A stretch of 64,000 nucleotides of DNA from Citrobacter youngae (GTDB lineage Bacteria; Pseudomonadota; Gammaproteobacteria; Enterobacterales; Enterobacteriaceae): positions 1 through 64,000 of the forward strand of contig NZ_RPOI01000001.1 in NCBI RefSeq assembly GCF_003818115.1, in the 5' to 3' direction. Under the pieces are notes generated by a model. The model saw nothing but the letters and a program-made list of their open reading frames with translations. It did no database searches and had not been told where the DNA came from. Shown here piece after piece: positions 1 through 9,974 of the stretch; the first letter of the stretch is position 1, and every line of letters begins with the position of its first letter. The translations under genes were made by a program, and so were the position numbers.

Positions 1-107
1 TAAGTCTCCTGAAGGAACGTTGAAGACGACGACGTTGATAGGTCGGGTGTGTAAGTGTAGCGATACATTGAGCTAACCGATACTAATGAACCGTGAGGCT
101 TAACCTT
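1..107 (+). rRNA. rrl: 23S ribosomal RNA, 3' end (partial)
   Basis: The first 107 bases match the conserved 3' terminus of enterobacterial 23S rRNA, ending in the typical GAGGCTTAACCTT. The gene is cut by the window edge. A 5S gene and tRNA-Asp follow at normal spacing, which is the layout of the distal end of an rrnH-type operon. Confidence 0.95.
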
Positions 108-201
108 ACAACGCCGAAGATGTTTTGGCGAAGAGACAGACATCAGATTCAGCTTGATTACAGATGACATCAGAACGCAGAAGCGGTCTGATAACAGAAT
201 T

Positions 202-321
202 TGCCTGGCGGCTGTAGCGCGGTGGTCCCACCTGACCCCATGCCGAACTCAGAAGTGAAACGCCGTAGCGCCGATGGTAGTGTGGGGTCTCCCCATGCGA
301 GAGTAGGGAACTGCCAGGCAT
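202..321 (+). rRNA. rrf: 5S ribosomal RNA
   Basis: This 120-base sequence begins TGCCTGGCGGC and ends GCCAGGCAT, so the two ends pair as helix I of 5S rRNA. Internal blocks (CCCACCTGACCCCATGCCGAACTC and GATGGTAGTGTGGGG) are the enterobacterial 5S consensus. It lies 94 bases after the 23S end, inside the same operon. Confidence 0.97.
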
Positions 322-374
322 CAAATTGCAGTAAACCGGGATGAATAATCCGGGTAGTGACAAAGAAATTCGGT

Positions 375-451
375 GGAGCGGTAGTTCAGTTGGTTAGAAT
401 ACCTGCCTGTCACGCAGGGGGTCGCGGGTTCGAGTCCCGTCCGTTCCGCCA
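375..451 (+). tRNA. aspU: tRNA-Asp (GTC), distal gene of the rRNA operon
   Basis: A 77-base cloverleaf with acceptor arm GGAGCGG pairing with CCGTTCC, anticodon GTC at 409-411 in the loop CTGTCAC, T-loop GGTTCGAGTCC and an encoded CCA. It follows 5S rRNA as in E. coli rrnH. A second copy lies at 9799-9875 and differs mainly in one compensated acceptor-stem pair. Confidence 0.97.
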
Positions 452-460
452 CTTATTAAG

Positions 461-488
461 AGCCCTGAGCATTTGCTCAGGGCTTTTT
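461..488 (+). terminator. Rho-independent terminator of the rRNA/tRNA operon
   Basis: A perfect 10-base-pair inverted repeat (AGCCCTGAGC with GCTCAGGGCT) and a 4-base loop are followed by TTTTTCTTT. It lies 9 bases after the tRNA, as expected for the operon end. Confidence 0.92.
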
Positions 489-615
489 CTTTGCCTGTAA
501 CTTTATTATTGCTGAATTCGCAAAAATCCTCTGCATTGTTCGCTCTTTTTCTATAAAGAGCAGAAGGTCATAATACCCTCAGTTAACGAACATTGTGATT
601 AAAAAGAGGAATTCT

Positions 616-1419
616 ATGACAATCCCTGCATTTGGTTTAGGTACTTTCCGCCTGAAAGACGACGTGGTTATCGCTTCTGTTAAAACGGCGCTTGATCTGG
701 GCTACCGTGCTGTCGACACTGCACAAATCTATGATAATGAAGCGGCTGTTGGTCAGGCGATTGCCGAAAGCGGCGTACCGCGTAACGAACTGTACATCAC
801 CACCAAGATCTGGATTGAAAATCTCAGCAAAGAAAAACTGATCCCAAGTCTGAAAGAAAGCCTGAAGAAACTGCGCACAGATTATGTTGATCTGACGCTG
901 ATCCACTGGCCATCACCAAGTGATGCCGTCTCTGTTGAAGAGTTTATGCAAGCATTGCTCGAAGCTAAAGAGCAAGGGCTGACTCGTGAAATTGGTATCT
1001 CTAACTTCACTATCCCATTGATGGAAAAAGCCATTGCCGCAGTAGGCGCAGACAATATCGCGACCAACCAGATTGAGTTATCTCCATATCTGCAAAGCCG
1101 TAAGGTTGTTGACTGGGCGAAAGAGCACGGTATCCACATCACCTCATACATGACGCTGGCTTACGGTAAGGCGCTGAAAGATGAAGTGATTGCTGGCATT
1201 GCGGCTAAACATAACGCGACGCCGGCCCAGGTGATTCTGGCATGGGCGATGGGGGAAGGTTACTCTGTGATCCCTTCTTCTACCAAGCGTGAAAACCTGG
1301 CAAGCAACCTGCTGGCGCTGGAACTGCACCTTGATGCGGAAGACAAAGCGGCAATCGCTGCTCTGGATTGCAACGACCGCCTGGTTAGCCCGGAAGGTCT
1401 GGCGCCTGAGTGGGATTAA
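616..1419 (+). CDS. dkgB: 2,5-diketo-D-gluconate reductase B / methylglyoxal reductase (aldo-keto reductase)
   Basis: A 267-residue cytosolic NADPH-dependent aldo-keto reductase that in E. coli reduces 2,5-diketo-D-gluconate and also methylglyoxal and related aldehydes. The sequence has the AKR fold landmarks: LGTFRL near the start, the catalytic tyrosine in DTAQIYDNE, the lysine in ITTKIW, the histidine in LIHWPSP, and the NADPH-binding IPSSTKREN near the C-terminus. It is nearly identical to E. coli YafB and the same length. I chose the ATG at 616, preceded by AGAGGA, over an upstream in-frame GTG at 595, because 616 matches the family start. It is a stand-alone gene between the rRNA operon and yafC. 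Confidence 0.96.
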   Translation: MTIPAFGLGTFRLKDDVVIASVKTALDLGYRAVDTAQIYDNEAAVGQAIAESGVPRNELYITTKIWIENLSKEKLIPSLKESLKKLRTDYVDLTLIHWPSPSDAVSVEEFMQALLEAKEQGLTREIGISNFTIPLMEKAIAAVGADNIATNQIELSPYLQSRKVVDWAKEHGIHITSYMTLAYGKALKDEVIAGIAAKHNATPAQVILAWAMGEGYSVIPSSTKRENLASNLLALELHLDAEDKAAIAALDCNDRLVSPEGLAPEWD

Positions 1420-1440
1420 TTGCCTGACCCCTCTGTGCCT

Positions 1441-2355
1441 TTAACCCTCTTTTACAGCTCCTTCGGGAGCTGTTCTTATATATTCACTTAAAAAATCGAT
1501 GAATGCCCGAATACGAGTACTGACGGCACGATCGCTGTAATACACCGCGCTGAAAGGCATCTCGACTGGCAGTCGTTTATCCGCCATCAATTCGACCAGC
1601 TTACCCTGAGCGATCTCCTTATCAATCATATAATCTGAAAGACAAGTAATACCGTTGCCGTTCAGGCAAAGCTGCTTCAGCGTTTCGCCACTGTTCGAAG
1701 ACAGGCCGCACTCAACCTCATGTAATTGTCCGTCACTACAGGCAATGGGCCATGTATTGAGCGAAATGGGTTCAGAAAACCCCAGACACAGATGCTGCTT
1801 TAACTCTTCAACAGTCTCTGGCTTACCGAAGCGGGCAATATAGTCAGGTGAAGCAATAATCTTGCGGTAGCTGGTAAAGAGTGGACGTGCGCGCAGACTT
1901 GAGTCAGTCAAGGCACCGGCACGTATCGCAACATCCACTTTTCGTTCAATAAGATTGATAAATGTCTCTGAGGAAACCAGCGACAACGTCATCTCGGGAT
2001 AGCGCTCACGGAAAGGTTTGATCAGGGGCATCAGGAAATGCAACATCACCGGTGTTGCCGCATCGATACGTAGCAGACCGCGCGGAGTATTACGCGACTC
2101 GATGATTTCCATTTCTGCAGCTGCCATTTCCTGCAGTACCTGCTGCACACGTCTGAAGTAACGCTCTCCTTCTTCAGTCAGGCTTAGCTGTCGGGTTGTG
2201 CGATTCAGCAAACTGACGCCCAGTTTCATCTCCAGCTTTTTTACTGCCCGACTGACCGCGGAATTGGCTTGTCCAAGCTGTTCTGCCGCCCGGCTAAAGC
2301 TACCGCTTTCAACTACGGCTACAAAAATCGCAAGTTCATCGGATGTCGCTTTCAT
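1441..2355 (-). CDS. yafC: LysR-family transcriptional regulator YafC
   Basis: A 304-residue LysR-type regulator. The N-terminal winged helix-turn-helix (about residues 5-65) includes the typical [23 protein letters not shown] stretch (shown here in part: [20 protein letters not shown]). A periplasmic-binding-protein-like effector domain fills residues 90-295. The effector is not known for this family member. The gene is divergent from the MFS exporter at 2460 with 104 bases between them, the usual layout for a LysR protein that controls its neighbour. In K-12 yafC stands beside yafB and yafD without this exporter, so the pairing here is informative but not proof of regulation. Confidence 0.93.
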   Translation of the reverse strand: MKATSDELAIFVAVVESGSFSRAAEQLGQANSAVSRAVKKLEMKLGVSLLNRTTRQLSLTEEGERYFRRVQQVLQEMAAAEMEIIESRNTPRGLLRIDAATPVMLHFLMPLIKPFRERYPEMTLSLVSSETFINLIERKVDVAIRAGALTDSSLRARPLFTSYRKIIASPDYIARFGKPETVEELKQHLCLGFSEPISLNTWPIACSDGQLHEVECGLSSNSGETLKQLCLNGNGITCLSDYMIDKEIAQGKLVELMADKRLPVEMPFSAVYYSDRAVSTRIRAFIDFLSEYIRTAPEGAVKEG

Positions 2356-2376
2356 TTTTGCACCTGAAGCAAAATT

Positions 2377-2395
2377 ATATTGAGATTTTGAATAT
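2377..2395. promoter_or_regulatory. Candidate LysR-type operator between yafC and the MFS gene
   Basis: An interrupted palindrome ATATT-N9-AATAT sits in the 104-base divergent intergenic region and contains a T-N11-A core, the general pattern bound by LysR regulators. It is AT-rich, so chance occurrence is possible. Confidence 0.35.
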
Positions 2396-2459
2396 TTTTG
2401 TCATTAAAACATCCCGGCATACTACGTGTCATCTGATTATTGATGATATGGAGCTATTT

Positions 2460-3635
2460 ATGCCTCTCGCTTTATTTGCACTCACAATAAGTGCCTTCGC
2501 TATTGGCACGACTGAATTTGTGATTGTCGGCCTGGTGCCGACCATTGCTGAACAACTGGCGATCTCTTTACCTTCTGCCGGGATGCTGGTTTCAATCTAT
2601 GCGCTGGGTGTCGCGATCGGGGCGCCAGTATTGACTGCCCTGACCGGACGTCTGCCACGTAAGCAACTGTTGGTTGCGCTGATGGTTCTGTTTACGGCGG
2701 GGAATTTGCTGGCATGGCAGGCACCCGGGTATATGACACTCATTGTCGCCCGCCTGCTGACAGGCCTGGCACACGGCGTATTCTTCTCGATTGGTTCTAC
2801 CATCGCGACAAGCCTGGTGCCAAAAGAGAAAGCCGCTTCCGCCATCGCCATTATGTTTGGTGGCTTAACGGTGGCGCTGGTGACGGGCGTGCCTCTGGGT
2901 ACGTTTATCGGTCAGCACTTTGGCTGGCGCGAGACTTTCCTTGCTGTATCTCTGTTGGGTGTTATTGCACTGATTAGCAGCCAACTGCTGATCCCAGCCA
3001 ACATCCCGGGTCGGGCGGCCGCCAGCATTCGCGACCAGGTGAAGGTGCTGACTCATCCCCGTCTGTTGCTGATTTATGCTGTTACAGCACTGGGCTACGG
3101 CGGTGTATTCACGGCATTCACCTTCCTGGCTCCTATGATGCAGGACCTGGCTGGCTTCTCGCCGGCAGCGGTAAGCTGGATCTTACTGGGCTATGGCGTA
3201 TCAGTCGCTATCGGTAATATCTGGGGAGGTAAGCTGGCGGATAAACATGGTGCTGTCCCGGCGCTGAAATTTATCTTCGCTGCGCTGTTCGTCCTGCTGA
3301 TGGTCTTTCAACTGACAGCCTCTACGCAATACGCTGCGTTAGTGACGATTCTTGTGATGGGGATCTTCGCCTTTGGTAACGTACCGGGGTTGCAGGTCTA
3401 CGTGGTACAGAAAGCGGAACAATTTACGCCTAATGCTGTAGATGTGGCGTCAGGGTTGAACATTGCGGCGTTTAACATTGGCATTGCACTGGGTTCAGTG
3501 ATTGGTGGACAAACGGTCGAGCATTATGGTCTGGCGCAGACGCCGTGGATTGGCGCACTTATTGTCCTGGTTGCTTTCCTGCTGATGGGACTCAGCGGTC
3601 GTCTTGATAAGCCCGCGCGCGTTGCTTTGGGGTAA
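2460..3635 (+). CDS. MFS transporter, drug or sugar efflux (DHA1-like)
   Basis: A 391-residue inner-membrane protein with about 12 hydrophobic segments, of the arabinose/drug exporter type (similar in layout to YdhP and AraJ). The family motif is visible in the first loop between TM segments, as GRLPRKQLL. The motif GxxxGPxxGG-like glycines occur in the fifth segment (VTGVPLGTFIG). The start at 2460 is supported by GGAG at 2450-2453; an in-frame ATG at 2448 would add four residues but has no good ribosome site. It is transcribed divergently from yafC, which may regulate it. The substrate cannot be read from the sequence. Confidence 0.85.
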   Translation: MPLALFALTISAFAIGTTEFVIVGLVPTIAEQLAISLPSAGMLVSIYALGVAIGAPVLTALTGRLPRKQLLVALMVLFTAGNLLAWQAPGYMTLIVARLLTGLAHGVFFSIGSTIATSLVPKEKAASAIAIMFGGLTVALVTGVPLGTFIGQHFGWRETFLAVSLLGVIALISSQLLIPANIPGRAAASIRDQVKVLTHPRLLLIYAVTALGYGGVFTAFTFLAPMMQDLAGFSPAAVSWILLGYGVSVAIGNIWGGKLADKHGAVPALKFIFAALFVLLMVFQLTASTQYAALVTILVMGIFAFGNVPGLQVYVVQKAEQFTPNAVDVASGLNIAAFNIGIALGSVIGGQTVEHYGLAQTPWIGALIVLVAFLLMGLSGRLDKPARVALG

Positions 3636-3757
3636 ATCATTGATGTAAGCGCCCACTTACAAAACAAACTGCAATTGTTCGTTGAAAGTGAGTGCTAAAA
3701 TCCCTATAACAGAAGAACCAGTCCGGCTGCGGACTGGTTGACGTTACAGAGGTTTGA

Positions 3758-4567
<810 letters not shown>

Positions 4568-4645
4568 CGGTGTGTCAGGTCTGCCGTAGGGCAGGCCTGT
4601 GATGGTGCTGCTCTTCATATTTCACAACAACCGAAGGACAACACA

Positions 4646-5416
4646 ATGACAACACGCTCCCACCATGACAACGTCGAAAAGCAGTTTGGCTCTCAGGCTA
4701 ATGCCTATTTAACCAGCACCGTACATGCTACGGGTCGTGATTTACAACGACTGGCGGAAAGGCTGTCTGCTTTTCCACAGGCACGGGTACTGGATATGGG
4801 ATGTGGAGCGGGGCACGCCAGCTTTGTGGCTGCGCAACACGTACAACAGGTTGTGGCTTATGATTTATCGTCTCAAATGCTTGAGGTGGTCGCAGAGGCT
4901 GCAAAAGAGAAGGGCCTGGATAATATCACCACGCGACAGGGATACGCAGAGAGCCTGCCGTTCAGCGATTGCGCTTTTGATGTGGTGATTAGCCGCTATT
5001 CAGCGCATCACTGGCATGATGTCGGGCGCGCGCTGAGGGAAGTGAACCGCGTTCTGAAGTCCGGCGGTGTGCTGATTGTGATGGATGTGATGTCGCCAGG
5101 CCATCCTGTACGTGATATCTGGTTGCAAACTGTCGAGGCGTTACGTGATACCTCGCACGTTCGCAACTATTCCAGCGGAGAGTGGTTGTCGTTAATCAAT
5201 GATGCCAATCTGATTGCCGATACGTTGTTAACTGACCGTCTGCCGCTGGAGTTCAGTTCGTGGGTGGCGCGGATGCGCACGCCTGCAGCGTTGAGCGGCG
5301 CGATTCGTGTTTACCAACAGAGTGCTTCTGTTGAAGTGAAAACCTACTTTGCGTTGCAGGAAGATGGCTCGTTTACCAGCGACACGATCATGGTTGAGGC
5401 GCATAAAGCGGGATAA
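4646..5416 (+). CDS. yafE: SAM-dependent methyltransferase YafE
   Basis: A 256-residue class I methyltransferase. The SAM-binding motif I is VLDMGCGAGHAS (about residue 48), followed by motif post-I VAYDLS, and motif DVVISRYSAHHW. It resembles the UbiE/COQ5 group, but the substrate is unknown. K-12 YafE is annotated as a shorter protein (about 207 residues), so this copy appears to be the full-length form with an intact N-terminus. The start at 4646 follows CCGAAGGAC at a good distance. Confidence 0.9.
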   Translation: MTTRSHHDNVEKQFGSQANAYLTSTVHATGRDLQRLAERLSAFPQARVLDMGCGAGHASFVAAQHVQQVVAYDLSSQMLEVVAEAAKEKGLDNITTRQGYAESLPFSDCAFDVVISRYSAHHWHDVGRALREVNRVLKSGGVLIVMDVMSPGHPVRDIWLQTVEALRDTSHVRNYSSGEWLSLINDANLIADTLLTDRLPLEFSSWVARMRTPAALSGAIRVYQQSASVEVKTYFALQEDGSFTSDTIMVEAHKAG

Positions 5417-5421
5417 ATAAA

Positions 5422-5449
5422 AAAGGCACTGGGGGGAAGCCAGTGCCTT
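5422..5449 (-). terminator. Terminator between convergent yafE and mltD
   Basis: A 10-base-pair stem (AAGGCACTGG with CCAGTGCCTT) is followed, reading the minus strand, by TTTTTTATTT. That makes it the mltD terminator. On the plus strand it may also slow transcription from yafE. Confidence 0.85.
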
Positions 5450-5465
5450 CATTTCTACAATGCTA

Positions 5466-6824
5466 TCAGGAGTCCGGCATGCCGTTGTTTTTCACAAACA
5501 ACGTGAGCTGATCGCCTGGCTGCAGATTGTCCGTATCGTTGTTCCAGCGCATCACATCCTTGATGTTAACCCCGTGGCGTTTGGCAATGCTCGACAGCGA
5601 GTCGCCTTTACGCACACGATAGGTGATGCTATCGCTGTTATTAGCCAACCGCTGCGCGCTGGTACCCGCACCTACGGTCAGGCTTTGGCCCACTTTCAGC
5701 GATGATCCACGCAGATTATTCCACTGCTGCAGATCCTTCGTGCTCACGCCAAGACGTGCAGCGACGCCGGAAAGCGTATCGCCAGAGCGAACTTTGTAGC
5801 TACGGCTGTTCAGCGGCGTGTTATCCGCAACCAGCGTTGACTGTACGGCTGCAATTTCGCCGGAAGCCAAAGACTCACGCAGCTTCTCTGCATGCTTCTT
5901 TGGTACCATCACGTATTGCGGACCGCTGGCACCCAACGTGGAGCCTTTCACGCCTGCATTGAAGGTCTTCAGCTTGCTGACGGAAATACCCGCCATATCG
6001 GCAACCTGAGCCATCTCAACCGGGCTACTCAGGCGAACACGTGCCAACGCGCGGCTTTCATCTGTTGTTGGCAGACGTACGCCATAGCGTTTGCTGTTTT
6101 TGAGTATATCGCTCAATGCCAGCATTTTGGGCACGTATAGCTTCGTTTCCTGAGGCAATGGCAACGACCAAAAGTCAGTGGGTTTACCACGAGCTTTGTT
6201 CGTTTTGATTGCCTTCATGACACGACCTTCACCGCTATTGTAAGCAGCAACGGTCAGCAGCCAGTCGCCATCAAACATCTTGTTCAGACGCTGCATCATG
6301 TCCAGCGCGGCGGTGGTGGAAGCCACAATGTCGCGACGTGCATCATAATTGCGGGTCTGTTTTAAACCATAATTGCGCCCCGTGCTCGGAATGATCTGCC
6401 AAATACCTGCGGCATTGGCGCCAGACGTTGCGTGAGGATCAAAAGCGCTCTCCACTATGGGTAGTAGTACCAGTTCCATAGGCATGTTACGTTTCTTAAC
6501 TTGCCCGGCTATCCAGTACATATACGGCTCTGCCCGTAAAGTTACATCGTGGAGATAGCTCTTATTGCGTAAATACTTCTGTTTTTGTTCGCGAATCCGG
6601 TTGTTTTCCGGAATTCCCATCTTTAGCTCGTCACCAATGAAAGCCCACAAATCCTGATCAGCAGCGATAGATGTTCCATCGTCCATCCATCGCGCCTGAC
6701 TTGTAAACTTTCCTGCTTCCCCTTGACCAGCTGCAGAAAGGCTCTGTGCGTGCTGTTGGACGTTACCAGTATTCTGGCACCCAACAAGCAGGACAGAGGC
6801 GAGTAATATCGCTTTTGCCTTCAT
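5466..6824 (-). CDS. mltD: Membrane-bound lytic murein transglycosylase D
   Basis: A 452-residue outer-membrane lipoprotein that cleaves the glycan strands of peptidoglycan to form 1,6-anhydro ends. It has a lipoprotein signal peptide with the lipobox LLVGC (Cys16) and an SLT domain at about residues 110-220. The SLT domain carries the catalytic glutamate in PIVESAF, then GIWQIIPSTGRNYGL and AYNSGEGRV. Two C-terminal LysM domains (about 343-385 and 402-445, with YKVRSGDTLSG and YRVRKGDSLSS) bind the wall. The length equals the E. coli protein. It is convergent with yafE and upstream of gloB in the reverse direction. Confidence 0.97.
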   Translation of the reverse strand: MKAKAILLASVLLVGCQNTGNVQQHAQSLSAAGQGEAGKFTSQARWMDDGTSIAADQDLWAFIGDELKMGIPENNRIREQKQKYLRNKSYLHDVTLRAEPYMYWIAGQVKKRNMPMELVLLPIVESAFDPHATSGANAAGIWQIIPSTGRNYGLKQTRNYDARRDIVASTTAALDMMQRLNKMFDGDWLLTVAAYNSGEGRVMKAIKTNKARGKPTDFWSLPLPQETKLYVPKMLALSDILKNSKRYGVRLPTTDESRALARVRLSSPVEMAQVADMAGISVSKLKTFNAGVKGSTLGASGPQYVMVPKKHAEKLRESLASGEIAAVQSTLVADNTPLNSRSYKVRSGDTLSGVAARLGVSTKDLQQWNNLRGSSLKVGQSLTVGAGTSAQRLANNSDSITYRVRKGDSLSSIAKRHGVNIKDVMRWNNDTDNLQPGDQLTLFVKNNGMPDS

Positions 6825-6895
6825 GTGTGTGTCAATAGTTGCTTAAAAGACGACCGATCATAACGGCGAAGTTTTCAAAAGGCAACCCAGAATTG

Positions 6896-7651
6896 TCAGA
6901 ACGTATCTTTCTTTGACCTTAACCAGGCAAAACGCTCTTCAGGTTGTTGCAATATTGTTTTTTTTTTTTTTTCGTTAATTAAATCAATATCTTCTGTTCT
7001 TAAAAAAAGATTATTTCGTCGCTCATTTTTCAGAATTACGGGTAGCGTCATTTGTTTTTTTACCCGTAACTCATTAACTTTACGATAATAATCATTAATA
7101 AACGAATCGTGCGGCAGAATGCTTAAGGCAAACTTCATGTTTGCTAATGTGTACTCATGGGCGCAGCAGATCAATGTATCATCAGGAAGCGCACTTAATT
7201 TATTAAGTGATTGATACATCTGTGAAGCTGTACCTTCAAATAGTCTGCCACAGCCGCCTGAAAAGAGCGTATCGCCACAAAATAGGTAAGGTTGGCTAAA
7301 GTAACAGATATGTCCTAAAGTGTGACCCGGCGTGGCAATTACTTTAAATTCATGCCCTAAAACGAGTGCAATATCGCCATCTTTGACTATATGGGTCGTT
7401 CCCTTATCTTGCGTTTCAGCGGGTCCGTAAACCACTAATTGTGGGAAATGTTGCAAAAGTTCTTTCACACCGCCGACGTGATCCTGATGGTGATGGGTTA
7501 GCAGAATGGCTTCAGGCACCCAGTTATGCTCTGCAATGGCTTTCAGAACAGGAGCCGCTTCACCTGGGTCCACAATCAGACAATGCTGGTCATTATTTGA
7601 CAAGACCCAGATGTAATTGTCCTGAAATGCAGGAATACTGTTAAGATTCAT
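6896..7651 (-). CDS. gloB: Hydroxyacylglutathione hydrolase (glyoxalase II)
   Basis: A 251-residue metallo-beta-lactamase-fold enzyme that hydrolyses S-D-lactoylglutathione to D-lactate and glutathione, the second step of methylglyoxal detoxification. The metal motif [10 protein letters not shown] is at about residues 52-61. The other metal ligands are in [18 protein letters not shown] and CAHEYT. The C-terminal substrate-binding part ends FAWLRSKKD as in E. coli. Near the C-terminus the frame runs through a 15-A tract that encodes four consecutive lysines and makes the region AT-rich compared with its neighbours. The gene is divergent from yafS. Confidence 0.95.
   Translation of the reverse strand: MNLNSIPAFQDNYIWVLSNNDQHCLIVDPGEAAPVLKAIAEHNWVPEAILLTHHHQDHVGGVKELLQHFPQLVVYGPAETQDKGTTHIVKDGDIALVLGHEFKVIATPGHTLGHICYFSQPYLFCGDTLFSGGCGRLFEGTASQMYQSLNKLSALPDDTLICCAHEYTLANMKFALSILPHDSFINDYYRKVNELRVKKQMTLPVILKNERRNNLFLRTEDIDLINEKKKKTILQQPEERFAWLRSKKDTF
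6958..6972. repeat. 15-base homopolymer inside gloB
   Basis: A run of 15 T on the plus strand (15 A in the gloB coding strand) falls in codons for the EKKKKT segment, about 25 codons before the stop. Such a tract is prone to replication and transcription slippage, and a one-base change would alter the last residues of GloB. Confidence 0.95.
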
Positions 7652-7684
7652 ATATTACCTCTCAATGCGTAACGGAAGGTTGTG

Positions 7685-8407
7685 ATGAAACCGGCAAGGA
7701 TCCCTCAAACTGTCGTAGCGCCCGTTAGCTGGGGTGATCTGCCCTGGGGCGAACACTATCGTGAGGCGCTGGAGTATCAGCTTAACCCGTGGTTCGCAAA
7801 AATGTACGGTTTTCATCTGCTTAAGATTGGTAATTTAAGCGCAGAAATCGATTCTGAAGCGTGCGCGGTTTCTCATCAGGTAAATGTTTCTTTGCAAGGT
7901 TCGCCCATGCAGGTCACAGCCGATCCTTTACACCTTCCTTTTGCCGATAAATCTGTGGATGTTTGCCTGTTGGCGCATACACTACCGTGGTGCGCCGATC
8001 CGCATCGCTTATTGCGTGAAGCCGACCGGGTACTGATTGATGATGGCTGGTTAATACTGAGCGGGTTTAACCCGGTTAGCCTGATGGGGTTGCGTAAGCT
8101 GGTGCCAGTGCTACGTAAAACACCGCCTTACAACAGCCGGATGTTTACCCTGACGCGCCAGTTGGATTGGCTCTCTTTGCTGAATTTTGAGGTGCTGCAC
8201 TATAGCCGGTTCCACGTGCTGCCCTGGGCGAAGCAGGGCGGTAAAATGTTAAGTGCGCATATTCCGGCACTAGGCTGTTTGCAGTTGGTTGTCGCGCGCA
8301 AGCGAACAATTCCGCTTACGCTCAATCCGATGAAACAAAGTAAAAGTAAGGCACGCATCCGCCAGGCCGTTGGGGCCACCCGACAATACCGCAAGCCAGA
8401 TGCTTAA
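7685..8407 (+). CDS. yafS: SAM-dependent methyltransferase YafS
   Basis: A 240-residue class I methyltransferase-like protein, close to E. coli YafS. The later motifs of a methyltransferase domain are clear ([16 protein letters not shown], then [18 protein letters not shown]). The first SAM-binding glycine motif is degenerate. The substrate is unknown. Start ATG 7685 follows GGAAGG and agrees with the E. coli start MKPAR; an adjacent GTG at 7682 is less likely. The gene ends four bases inside the convergent rnhA gene. Confidence 0.9.
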   Translation: MKPARIPQTVVAPVSWGDLPWGEHYREALEYQLNPWFAKMYGFHLLKIGNLSAEIDSEACAVSHQVNVSLQGSPMQVTADPLHLPFADKSVDVCLLAHTLPWCADPHRLLREADRVLIDDGWLILSGFNPVSLMGLRKLVPVLRKTPPYNSRMFTLTRQLDWLSLLNFEVLHYSRFHVLPWAKQGGKMLSAHIPALGCLQLVVARKRTIPLTLNPMKQSKSKARIRQAVGATRQYRKPDA

Positions 8408-8871
8408 GACTCTGCCTGATACCCAACATCATCCTGGGTGGGACTCATTGCCGCAGCACGAGCAAGCTCATCGCAGCGTTCGTTTTCCGGATGACCCGCG
8501 TGCCCTTTAACCCATTCCCATTTGATTTGGTGCGGCCCCAGCGCGGCATCCAGACGTTTCCACAGATCGACGTTCTTCACCGGTTTTTTATCTGCGGTTT
8601 TCCAGCCGCGCTTTTTCCAGTTGTGGATCCACTGCGTAATGCCCTGACGCACATACTGGCTGTCCGTGCTGAGTATCACTTCACACTGTTCTTTCAGGGC
8701 TTCCAGCGCAACGATTGCCGCCATCAGCTCCATGCGATTATTGGTAGTGAGGTTGTAGCCTTCGCTAAAGGTTTTTTCGCGCCCGCGATAGCGTAAAATC
8801 GCCCCGTAACCACCTGGCCCTGGATTTCCCAGGCATGAACCGTCGGTGAAAATTTCTACCTGTTTAAGCAT
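8404..8871 (-). CDS. rnhA: Ribonuclease HI
   Basis: A 155-residue enzyme that degrades the RNA strand of RNA-DNA hybrids, removing R-loops and primer RNA in the cytoplasm. The catalytic acidic residues are visible in [11 protein letters not shown] (Asp10), MELMAAI (Glu48), STDSQYV (Asp70) and NERCDELA (Asp134), with the histidine in GHAGHPENE. It is divergent from dnaQ with 64 bases between the starts, the conserved overlapping-promoter arrangement of enterobacteria. Confidence 0.98.
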   Translation of the reverse strand: MLKQVEIFTDGSCLGNPGPGGYGAILRYRGREKTFSEGYNLTTNNRMELMAAIVALEALKEQCEVILSTDSQYVRQGITQWIHNWKKRGWKTADKKPVKNVDLWKRLDAALGPHQIKWEWVKGHAGHPENERCDELARAAAMSPTQDDVGYQAES

Positions 8872-8935
8872 CTCTGGTAGACTTCCTGTTTTAGCAAATC
8901 GAAATCAAACGATAAGTCTGACATAAATGACCGTT

Positions 8936-9664
8936 ATGAGCACTGGAATTACACGACAGGTAGTCCTCGATACCGAAACCACCGGTATGAACCAGATTGG
9001 CGCCCACTACGAAGGCCACAAGATCATTGAGATCGGTGCGGTTGAAGTGGTGAACCGCCGCCTGACCGGAAATAACTTCCACGTTTACCTGAAGCCGGAT
9101 CGGCTGGTGGACCCGGAAGCGTTTGGCGTACACGGAATCGCCGATGAATTCCTGCTTGATAAACCCACGTTCGCCGATGTTGCCGATGAGTTTCTCGACT
9201 ATATCCGTGGCGCGGAGCTGGTTATCCATAACGCATCGTTTGATATCGGCTTTATGGATTACGAATTCGCGAAACTCCATCGCGATATCCCGAAGACGAA
9301 CACCTTCTGTAAAGTGACCGATAGCCTGGCGTTGGCGAGGAAAATGTTTCCTGGCAAGCGTAACAGCCTTGATGCGTTATGCTCGCGCTATGAGATAGAC
9401 AACAGCAAGCGTACCCTGCACGGCGCATTGCTCGATGCCCAGATTCTGGCCGACGTTTATCTGATGATGACCGGTGGGCAGACCACCATGGCGTTCTCAA
9501 TGGAAGGTGACAGTCAGCAGCAGAATGATACGGGGATCCAGCGCATTGTGCGTCAGTCCAGTAAATTACGCGTTGTTTTCGCCACTGATGAAGAGCTGGC
9601 AGCCCATGAGTCGCGCCTTGACCTGGTACAGAAGAAGGGCGGAAGTTGCCTCTGGCGGGCCTAG
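8936..9664 (+). CDS. dnaQ: DNA polymerase III epsilon subunit, 3'-5' proofreading exonuclease
   Basis: A 242-residue proofreading subunit that binds the alpha and theta subunits in the replicative polymerase core. The DEDDh exonuclease motifs are present: Exo I in VLDTETTGM, Exo II in VIHNASFDIGFMD, and Exo III in HGALLDAQ. The C-terminal alpha-binding tail ends GGSCLWRA as in E. coli. The start at 8936 (MSTGITRQ) is the family start; an ATG three codons upstream at 8927 is in frame. It is divergent from rnhA and upstream of a tRNA-Asp gene. Confidence 0.98.
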   Translation: MSTGITRQVVLDTETTGMNQIGAHYEGHKIIEIGAVEVVNRRLTGNNFHVYLKPDRLVDPEAFGVHGIADEFLLDKPTFADVADEFLDYIRGAELVIHNASFDIGFMDYEFAKLHRDIPKTNTFCKVTDSLALARKMFPGKRNSLDALCSRYEIDNSKRTLHGALLDAQILADVYLMMTGGQTTMAFSMEGDSQQQNDTGIQRIVRQSSKLRVVFATDEELAAHESRLDLVQKKGGSCLWRA

Positions 9665-9740
9665 TTCTGGTATTTACAGTACAGAAATGGTCATTCGGGT
9701 GATTTTTGCAGCAAACGATTAAAAAACGTGAGAAAAAGCG

Positions 9741-9769
9741 TTGACGAGGCGCGAGGCAATCCGTAATAT
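9741..9769 (+). promoter_or_regulatory. Sigma70 promoter of the second tRNA-Asp
   Basis: TTGACG at 9741-9746 and TAATAT at 9764-9769 are separated by exactly 17 bases and lie 29 bases before the mature tRNA. This is a near-consensus sigma70 promoter, placed as expected for aspV. Confidence 0.85.
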
Positions 9770-9798
9770 TCGCTTCGTTCCCAAGCGGAACACAACGC

Positions 9799-9875
9799 GG
9801 AGTGGTAGTTCAGTTGGTTAGAATACCTGCCTGTCACGCAGGGGGTCGCGGGTTCGAGTCCCGTCCATTCCGCCA
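9799..9875 (+). tRNA. aspV: tRNA-Asp (GTC), monocistronic
   Basis: A 77-base tRNA with acceptor stem GGAGTGG/CCATTCC, anticodon GTC at 9833-9835 and encoded CCA. Compared with the copy at 375-451, one acceptor-stem pair is changed on both sides (C-G to T-A), so pairing is kept. The position after dnaQ matches aspV of E. coli. Confidence 0.97.
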
Positions 9876-9883
9876 CTATTCAG

Positions 9884-9914
9884 AAAGCCTGAATCAGAAA
9901 TGATTCAGGCTTTC
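9884..9914 (+). terminator. Rho-independent terminator after tRNA-Asp
   Basis: A 13-base-pair stem (AAAGCCTGAATCA with TGATTCAGGCTTT) and a GAAA tetraloop are followed by CGTCGTTTTT. It lies a few bases after the tRNA. Confidence 0.88.
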
Positions 9915-9974
9915 GTCGTTTTTACTGCCCAAAAAATATAAGCCTGCAACCATATGTTATTGCAGGCCTTGCTG

